Shown here: piece by piece, positions 57,619 through 64,000 of the stretch | How positions within the stretch are numbered: the first letter of the stretch is position 1 | Layout of the letters: each line of letters starts with the position of its first letter | NCBI RefSeq assembly: GCF_001269655.1 | Contig: NZ_LHVE01000002.1 | Coordinates: forward strand, 1 to 64,000 | Source of the DNA: Pseudomonas thivervalensis | Lineage (GTDB): Bacteria > Pseudomonadota > Gammaproteobacteria > Pseudomonadales > Pseudomonadaceae | Length of the DNA: 64,000 nt | Direction of reading: 5' to 3' | Made by a program: the position numbers and the translations under genes | Notes under the pieces: generated by a model | Told to the model about the DNA's origin: nothing | Seen by the model: the letters and a program-made list of their open reading frames with translations, nothing else | Databases searched by the model: none

Positions 57619-59325
57619 ATGTCCGTATTTGCCTTAGGGACTAGGCTAATCGTTGCGTCGCTGTGTTTTCTAGCGATGAACATTGCCGTCGCCGCGCCAA
57701 CGCCCGGCGACACGGACCTGATCCGTGAGCGTCAGGACCGGTTGCTCGAAGAGCAGCGCCGACGCGTTGAAGAACTCAAGGACCTGCCCGGCAAGGAGGC
57801 GAAACCGGCCCAGCCGACAGCGCCGGCCGATACCCGTTGTTTCCCGATCAAGACCATTGAGCTCAAGGGCGCCGACGTCCTGTCCGAAAGCGAGCGCCAG
57901 CGCCTGCTCAAGCCCTTCCTCAACCAATGCCTGGGCGTGCCGCAGCTTAACCAGTTGCTCAAGGTCATCACCGATGACTACCTGGAAAAAGGCCTGGTCA
58001 CCAGTCGCGCCTACTTACCGCAACAGGACCTGTCCAGCGGTCACTTGCAAGTGCTGGTCGTCGAGGGTCGCCTGGAAGGCCTCAAAGGTGCCGAGAACAG
58101 CAAGCTATCGGATCGTGAGTTGGCGATGGCGTTTCCGGGCAAGACCGGTGAACTGCTCAACCTGCGCGAGATCGAGCAGATGGTCGATCAACTGAACCGT
58201 TTGCCGTCCAACCGTGCACAAATGGAACTGACCCCGGGGCAGAACATCGGCGGCAGCGAAGTGCGGGTCAATAACACTGCGCAAAAACCCTGGCGCGCCG
58301 GCCTGTCACGGCATAACGATGGGCAGAAAAGCACAGGCGAGCAGCAATGGGGCGCCTCCCTGGACTGGGACAGCCCCTTGGGCCTGGCTGACCAATTGGC
58401 CTTGCGCGGCGGCCACGATGCCGTCAGCGATCACCAGAAAACCTCGCGCAACGGCATGCTCTATTACAACCTGCCGTTTGGCTGGTGGAACCTGAGCTAC
58501 ACCTACAGCCAGAGTGAGTACCGCGCGCTTGGCCAGGCCAACGGCTTCAATTTCAAGCAGAGCGGCGACAGCCAGAACCATCAGGTGCGCCTGGAACGTG
58601 TGGTCCATCGCGACGCGGTGAGCAAGACCTCACTCAACACGGGCATTTCGTACCTGCGCACCAACAACTTCATCGAAGACAGCAAACTCGCCGAGAGCAG
58701 CAATCGCATCAGCGAGGCGCAGTTCGGCATCAACCATGGCCGGCGAGTGGGCAATGCCTTCGTCAACCTCGACCTGGGCCTGCAACAAGGTATCGGCGCC
58801 CTCGATGCCCAGGGCGATCATGAGCCGGATCCTGGCGTGCCGGATGCGCGCTATCGCAAATACACCGCGACCCTCAGCTATTTGCAGCCCTTCATGCTGG
58901 GCGGCGAGTCCTTCAGCTTCAGCAGCCTGATGACCGGCCAGCGCAGCGAAGACGTGCTGTTCAGCCCGCAGCGCATGAGCCTGGGCGGCCTGTCGTCGAT
59001 TCGTGGCTACAAGGACCAGACGCTGTCCGGCGACAGCGGCGGCTACTGGCGCAACGACTTGCGATGGAGCCGCCCGGTGACGTTGGAGTGGCTACGCCCG
59101 GTGTTCGCCGAATACGGCACCAGCCTCGGTTATGACCAAGGCGTAATTAGCGGTAATCGCTACAACGGTGGCGAGCACGGGCGCATGTCGAGCAACTCGC
59201 TGGAGTTGTTCGCCCGTGGTGAGCACCTGAACGCCAGCGTCACCTTCGCCCATTCCCTGGAACGTCCGGATGCCCTGACCGAGCGCGAAGCGCCGATCTA
59301 CTTCCGTGTGGATGTATCCATCTAA
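57619..59325 (+). CDS. Two-partner secretion outer-membrane transporter (TpsB, ShlB/FhaC/HecB-like)
   Basis: 568 residues. Signal peptide ending near AVAA (about 26), a charged linker helix (about 32-58), POTRA domains (CFPIKTIELKGADVLSESER; GLVTSRAYLPQQDLSSGHLQ) and a C-terminal 16-strand beta-barrel with the conserved loop-6 motif SIRGYKD (about 460), ending in FRVDVSI. It recognises and exports the TpsA encoded 24 bases downstream. The start at 57619 has GAGG upstream; an earlier in-frame ATG lacks a signal-peptide context. Confidence 0.95.
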   Translation: MSVFALGTRLIVASLCFLAMNIAVAAPTPGDTDLIRERQDRLLEEQRRRVEELKDLPGKEAKPAQPTAPADTRCFPIKTIELKGADVLSESERQRLLKPFLNQCLGVPQLNQLLKVITDDYLEKGLVTSRAYLPQQDLSSGHLQVLVVEGRLEGLKGAENSKLSDRELAMAFPGKTGELLNLREIEQMVDQLNRLPSNRAQMELTPGQNIGGSEVRVNNTAQKPWRAGLSRHNDGQKSTGEQQWGASLDWDSPLGLADQLALRGGHDAVSDHQKTSRNGMLYYNLPFGWWNLSYTYSQSEYRALGQANGFNFKQSGDSQNHQVRLERVVHRDAVSKTSLNTGISYLRTNNFIEDSKLAESSNRISEAQFGINHGRRVGNAFVNLDLGLQQGIGALDAQGDHEPDPGVPDARYRKYTATLSYLQPFMLGGESFSFSSLMTGQRSEDVLFSPQRMSLGGLSSIRGYKDQTLSGDSGGYWRNDLRWSRPVTLEWLRPVFAEYGTSLGYDQGVISGNRYNGGEHGRMSSNSLELFARGEHLNASVTFAHSLERPDALTEREAPIYFRVDVSI

Positions 59326-59349
59326 TTTCTGCTGTAACGAGACCTGATC

Positions 59350-62300
59350 ATGGACGACCGCCAATACGCCTTCCTGGCCCGCCAGCCTTCTGCTGCCCTG
59401 AAAACCCGCGACGCCTTCTGGGGCATGCCCAAGCGCGGCCTGGCGTTCCTATTGGCCAACGTCATGTTCTGGCAGCCGATGTGGGCCCAGGCGGGCGGCA
59501 TCGTGGTCAGCGCCCCGGGCACCAGCCTCGGCCAGGCCGGCAACGGCGTGCCGGTGGTCAACATCGCCAAGCCCAACGGCAGTGGGCTGTCCCATAACCA
59601 GTTCAAGGACTACAACGTCGGCAGCAACGGCGTGATCCTCAACAACGCCACCAACCCCGCCCAGTCCACACAACTGGGCGGGATCATTATCGGCAACCCG
59701 AACCTCCAGGGCACGGCCGCCACCACCATCCTCAACGAAGTCAACGGTGGCAACCCCAGCCAACTGCGTGGCTACACCGAAGTGGCGGGGCAGTCGGCCC
59801 ATGTCATCGTCGCCAACCCCTATGGCATCAGCTGTAATGGCTGCGGTTTTATCAATACCCCGAAGGCGACCCTGACCACGGGTAAGGCGATCATCGAAAA
59901 CGGCCAGGTGGGTCGCTATCAGGTGGACCAGGGCAGCGTCGCCATTGAAGGCGCGGGTCTGAACGCGAACAACGTCGACCGTTTCGAAATCATCACCCGC
60001 AGCGCCAAGATCAACGCCGAGATCCAGGCCAAGAACTTGACCATCGTGGCCGGGCGCAATGACGTCAACGCCAATACCCTCAACGCCACCGCCCGTGCCG
60101 ATGACGGCAGCGCCAAACCCGAGCTGGCCATCGACTCCTCGGCCCTGGGCGGCATGTACGCAGGCGCGATCAAGCTGGTAGGCACCGAGGCCGGGGTTGG
60201 GGTGAAGCTGGACGGCAAGATGGTTGCCAGTGGCGGGGATATCCAACTCGACGCCAATGGGCATTTGAGTTTGGCGCAAACCACGGCGGCGGGCGCGGTC
60301 GAGATCAAGGCTCAAAGCCTGGACGCCCAAGGGACGGTCTATGCCGGCAGCCATGTTCAGGCGACGACCAAGGGCACTCTCAGCAACCAGCGCGCCATCG
60401 CGGCGCGCGAGAAGGTCACGCTGACCACCGACGGCCAGCTCAACAACCTCGGCATCATCGAAGCGGGCGTCAACGTCGATAACACCCGCAACCAGATTGG
60501 CGATGTCGTGCTGACCGCGGCGAATATCGACAACCGCGGGCAGAGCGTCATCGCCAGTCGCGACTTGAAAGCCACGACCACGCAGACCCTCGACAATCGC
60601 GGCGGCACTTTTTCCGCCGGCAAGACCCTGACGCTCGACAGCAAGGACATCGATAACCGCGCCGGCACGCTGGTCAGCCAAGGCAAAATTCAAGCATCGG
60701 CCACTGGCGCGTTGGACAACCGTGATAAAGGGATCATCGCCAGCAACGGCGAGCAGACCCTGGTCGCCGGGGCGCTGAAGAACAGCGCAGGCGTCATCAG
60801 CAGTAACAGCCTCCTGAAGCTCGAAGCGAAAACCCTGGATAACAGCGGTGGCAAGATTGCCTCCGACGCGGCACTGACCCTTAGGGGCGGCAATGTTGAA
60901 AATAGCGCAGGACAAATCACCAGCCAGGGTGATCTCGTTGCCACGCTGAAAAGCTTCAATCAACAGAATGGCAAGTTGGTCAGCCAGGGGAAACTGACCC
61001 TGACCGCAGACCACATCAACAACAGCGACGATGGTTATATCGCCTCGGTCAAGGCGATGAGCCTGACCGCCTACCAGCAACTGCTCAATAACGGCGAGGC
61101 GATCATCAGCACTGAGCAGGGGCTGACGATCAGCGGCGGTGGTCTCGATAACACCAAAGGCAGCCTGCTCAGCCAAGGTGACCTGAAGGTCGATATCGCC
61201 GGGGATTTCCTCAACCAGGATGGCAGCGCCATCACCCAGGCCGGGAACGTGGATATCGAGGCGAGCAACCTCGATAACCGTGGAGGTGTCCTTGCCAGTG
61301 TCGGCGGTTGGCTGAAAGCCACGTTGGACAAAGTGTTGGATAACGGCGAGTCGCCCACCTCCGCCGACGCAGCTGGGTTGATCCAGGCACAGTCCGTCGA
61401 CCTCGATGCGAAACAGGCGCTGCGCAACAATGGCGGGCAGGTCTCGGCCTTGTCCGGCGCCGTTGAGCTCACCACCGCCACGCTCGAAAACCGCGACGGC
61501 GCAGTGCTCGCCAAACAGGCCCTGACTGTCCGTGCTCAGAATCTGGACAACAGCGACGGACGCGCAGCGGCAAACGCCATTGATTTCGGTTTGACCGGGG
61601 CTCTGAACAACCAGCACGGTCTGGTGGAAGGCTCCAATGGCCTGCTGATCCGTGCTGCGTCAGTTGATAACCAGGGCGGCAAGTTGCGCTCGGTGGGCAA
61701 GCTGGGGACCGCGACGCTAACGGTTGATCAACTGCTGGACAACCAGGGCGGCGTCATTGAAGCGGCCACCCAGGACCTGTCCTTGCAGATGGCAGGCTTC
61801 AAAAATGCTGGCGGCAATGTTCGTCATGTGGGCACCGGCACGTTAGGCGTGGACCTCGCCAGGTTCAGCAACATCGGCGGCAGCCTGATGACCTCAGGCA
61901 CCCTGACCGTCGACGCGGCGCGTTGGGACAACAGCTCGGATATCCAGGCCAATGTCCTGAACCTGAAGGTGGGTCAGCTCAATCAGAGCAGTAGCGGCAA
62001 GTTGGTCGCGGTGCAAAGCCTGCTGGCCACGGGCGGCACCTGGAATAACGCCGGTACTATCAGCAGCGACGTTGATTTGGATCTGAAGCTGACCGGCGCT
62101 TATATCGGCGCCGAAAACAGCCGCCTCAGCAGTGTCGATCAATTCGATCTGAGCGCCGCCAGCCTCGATCTCTCCAGCGGCTCGCGCCTGGCTGGCGGTG
62201 GCATGACCACCATCACCAGTCTCGGTGCGCTGAATAATACCGGACGGATCACCGGCGGTGGCAAGTTCTCCCTGGCCGCCACGAGCCTGGTCAATACGGG

Positions 62301-64000
62301 CACGCTGGGTGGCGCCGACACCGTCGAACTGGTTGCCAACGAGGCCCGTAACGATCGCGGCCTGATCTTCAGCGGCGCGGACATGGCCCTGCGTTTCAAC
62401 CGCTTTACCAACTATCGTGCGGACGTCTACAGCCTGGGGGCACTGAATGTCGCGGCTCGAGATGGCGTCGCTCGCAGCGTGTTGCTGGAGAACATCTCCG
62501 GCACCCTTGAGTCGGTAAAGGATATGTCGCTGCGCAGCGACACCCTGATCAATCGCAAGGACGTCTTCTCCACCACCGATGAGCTGGTGTCGGGCTCCAT
62601 CGGCGTCAAATGCTATGACTGCGGTGGTGACCACCACAACGTCGACTATATAGCCCAGGAGACCTACCAAAGCGCCGTGCTTGAAGACTCGGCCAGTGCC
62701 ATGCTGATGAGTGGGGCCAAGCTGACCGTTGATGGCTCCGCGGTGACCAACCAATACAGCGTGATGGCCTCGGCTTCCGACCTGCTGATTACCGCAGACA
62801 ACTTCGCCAACGTTGGCGCTGCTTCGGGCACCAGCGTCAGGACGCGTACCTGGAACACCGGCCGGGTCACGGACGGTACCGACGAGCGTTTCCGCGCCAG
62901 GGTCATCGTCCCCTACAACGCCCAGGCCAACCCGAAGCAACTGCCGGTCGATGCGTTGAACCGTTTCCGTCAGGTGGGTGACATCACGACCGTGACGCCA
63001 GGGCAATCGCTGGCGCCGGCAGTGGTTCAAGCGGGCGGTAACATCAGCATCCAGGCTACGCAGCGCCTGGAGAACAGCAGCATCGTGCAGTTCCAGGCAC
63101 CGCTGGCGGGTACAGCCAAGTCAGCGGCCACGGAGGTGACCAGCGCCGCACAGCCGGCGGTCGTGGTGCTCAACCCGCAGTTGCCGCCGGATCTGGCCCA
63201 ACAACAAGTCAACCCGACCACCATGCCCGGGTTCACCTTGCCGACTGGCGAAAATGGTTTGTTCCGTGTCGTCGACAGCGCGGCCGCAGCGCAAGACAGC
63301 CACGACCAGAGCCGGGCCACTGTCCAGGGCTCGGACGCCAGCCGGGTCATCACCGGCCCCAAATACCTGATTGAAACCAACCCCGCGTTGACCGACCTCA
63401 GGCAGTTCATGAGCTCGGACTACCTGTTGGGCAACCTGGGTTATGACCCCGCCACCAGTTGGAAGCGCCTGGGCGATGGTTTGTATGAACAACGCCTGAT
63501 CCAGCAAGCCGTGATCGCCCGTACCGGCCAACGCTTCCTCGATGGCCAGACCTCCGACGAGGGCATGTTCAAGTACCTGATGAACAATGCCATCGCCAGC
63601 AAGGAACAACTGAACCTGGCCCTTGGCGTGACCCTGACTTCGCAACAAGTCGCCGCGCTGACCCACGATATCGTCTGGATGGAAGACCAGGTCGTCAGCG
63701 GCCAACATGTCCTGGTGCCGGTGCTTTACCTGGCACAGGCCAACAACCGGCTGATGGCCGATGGCGCGTTGATCCAGGGCAAGAACCTCACCCTGATCGC
63801 GGGCACCGACCTGAAGAACGCCGGGACGCTGCGTGCCAGCGAGAACCTCTCGGCGGCGGCCGGGAACAACCTGATCAACACGCGCCTGGCCGAGGCTGGC
63901 GAGCGGCTCAAGTTGGTCGCGGGCAAAGACCTGGTCAACATGCAAGGCGGCATCCTCAAAGGCCAGGACGTCGAGCTCTCGACCTTGACCGGCGACATCC
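59350..64000 (+). CDS. Filamentous haemagglutinin / CdiA-like TpsA exoprotein (partial)
   Basis: Open from ATG 59350 to the window end: 1550 codons without a stop, so the 3' end is missing. Extended signal peptide (to about residue 48, PMWAQA), then the TPS secretion domain with LRGYTEV and NPYGISCNGCGFINT (156-170; Tyr where many relatives have Asn). A long FHA-type repeat region (LDNRGG, LDNSGG, LNNQG repeats, about 330-800) follows. Near 1337-1450 is a conserved CdiA-type module (YLIETNPALTDLRQFMSSDY, RLGDGLYEQRLIQQ). This layout fits contact-dependent inhibition CdiA or a large adhesin; the C-terminal toxin and immunity gene would be downstream. Confidence 0.93.
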   Translation, partial: MDDRQYAFLARQPSAALKTRDAFWGMPKRGLAFLLANVMFWQPMWAQAGGIVVSAPGTSLGQAGNGVPVVNIAKPNGSGLSHNQFKDYNVGSNGVILNNATNPAQSTQLGGIIIGNPNLQGTAATTILNEVNGGNPSQLRGYTEVAGQSAHVIVANPYGISCNGCGFINTPKATLTTGKAIIENGQVGRYQVDQGSVAIEGAGLNANNVDRFEIITRSAKINAEIQAKNLTIVAGRNDVNANTLNATARADDGSAKPELAIDSSALGGMYAGAIKLVGTEAGVGVKLDGKMVASGGDIQLDANGHLSLAQTTAAGAVEIKAQSLDAQGTVYAGSHVQATTKGTLSNQRAIAAREKVTLTTDGQLNNLGIIEAGVNVDNTRNQIGDVVLTAANIDNRGQSVIASRDLKATTTQTLDNRGGTFSAGKTLTLDSKDIDNRAGTLVSQGKIQASATGALDNRDKGIIASNGEQTLVAGALKNSAGVISSNSLLKLEAKTLDNSGGKIASDAALTLRGGNVENSAGQITSQGDLVATLKSFNQQNGKLVSQGKLTLTADHINNSDDGYIASVKAMSLTAYQQLLNNGEAIISTEQGLTISGGGLDNTKGSLLSQGDLKVDIAGDFLNQDGSAITQAGNVDIEASNLDNRGGVLASVGGWLKATLDKVLDNGESPTSADAAGLIQAQSVDLDAKQALRNNGGQVSALSGAVELTTATLENRDGAVLAKQALTVRAQNLDNSDGRAAANAIDFGLTGALNNQHGLVEGSNGLLIRAASVDNQGGKLRSVGKLGTATLTVDQLLDNQGGVIEAATQDLSLQMAGFKNAGGNVRHVGTGTLGVDLARFSNIGGSLMTSGTLTVDAARWDNSSDIQANVLNLKVGQLNQSSSGKLVAVQSLLATGGTWNNAGTISSDVDLDLKLTGAYIGAENSRLSSVDQFDLSAASLDLSSGSRLAGGGMTTITSLGALNNTGRITGGGKFSLAATSLVNTGTLGGADTVELVANEARNDRGLIFSGADMALRFNRFTNYRADVYSLGALNVAARDGVARSVLLENISGTLESVKDMSLRSDTLINRKDVFSTTDELVSGSIGVKCYDCGGDHHNVDYIAQETYQSAVLEDSASAMLMSGAKLTVDGSAVTNQYSVMASASDLLITADNFANVGAASGTSVRTRTWNTGRVTDGTDERFRARVIVPYNAQANPKQLPVDALNRFRQVGDITTVTPGQSLAPAVVQAGGNISIQATQRLENSSIVQFQAPLAGTAKSAATEVTSAAQPAVVVLNPQLPPDLAQQQVNPTTMPGFTLPTGENGLFRVVDSAAAAQDSHDQSRATVQGSDASRVITGPKYLIETNPALTDLRQFMSSDYLLGNLGYDPATSWKRLGDGLYEQRLIQQAVIARTGQRFLDGQTSDEGMFKYLMNNAIASKEQLNLALGVTLTSQQVAALTHDIVWMEDQVVSGQHVLVPVLYLAQANNRLMADGALIQGKNLTLIAGTDLKNAGTLRASENLSAAAGNNLINTRLAEAGERLKLVAGKDLVNMQGGILKGQDVELSTLTGDI

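Noticed and set aside
59449..61617. 722-codon antisense open frame over the TpsA gene
   Set aside because: The plus frame encodes the TPS domain and FHA repeats; the antisense frame mirrors the repeats and has no start context.

Overview
This window looks like a chromosomal segment of a Pseudomonas of the fluorescens lineage. The reasons are a high-GC coding style, the rrn tail followed by recC-recB-recD, a yfiRNB (tpbB) operon whose cysteine and lipobox positions match P. aeruginosa, mmsAB, repeated Pseudomonas-type REP palindromes, and a plant-associated gene set (PipR-type LuxR solo with peptidase and transporter genes, Tc insecticidal toxin cluster, two-partner secretion). The species call is inference; everything was read by eye from sequence.

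Layout. 1-1.3 kb: 3' third of a 23S rRNA, a 5S rRNA and a terminator. 1.4-10.6 kb: recC, recB, recD, translationally coupled. 10.8-13.1 kb: yfiR-yfiN-yfiB, a periplasm-sensing diguanylate cyclase switch. 13.1-16.6 kb: a LysR regulator divergent from mmsA-mmsB (valine / methylmalonate-semialdehyde catabolism). 16.7-21.2 kb: small metabolic genes (cupin, LysR, TauE/SafE permease, ABM monooxygenase, MdaB-like quinone reductase, LysR), then an internally deleted epimerase remnant. 21.9-27.9 kb: SulP transporter, a gntP-rpiR-D-aminoacylase operon and a glyoxalase-fold protein. 27.9-42.3 kb (minus strand): a four-gene Tc toxin operon with the A subunit split into two proteins, a TcB subunit and a TcC/Rhs subunit whose variable tail carries a deaminase-like H-x-E...C-x-x-C signature. 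42.7-48.9 kb: a chemoreceptor, a histidine phosphatase with a PAP2 phosphatase, and katG. 49.3-57.4 kb: a dipeptide-type ABC transporter operon plus alpha/beta-hydrolase, a LuxR solo (pipR) and a second hydrolase (pipA). 57.6-64 kb: TpsB transporter and the start of a very large TpsA/CdiA-like exoprotein that leaves the window.

The most notable points are: (1) two 20-bp lux-box-like sites of shared design, ACCTAT-N8-CTAG(C/T)T, one in front of the transporter/peptidase operon and one in front of pipA, each about 60 bp from the start codon, giving a concrete PipR regulon model; (2) the complete Tc toxin with a putative nucleic-acid or nucleotide deaminase as its delivered enzyme; and (3) a CdiA-like TPS exoprotein whose toxin end lies outside the window. 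Two REP families punctuate many gene borders, including the upstream border of the Tc operon.
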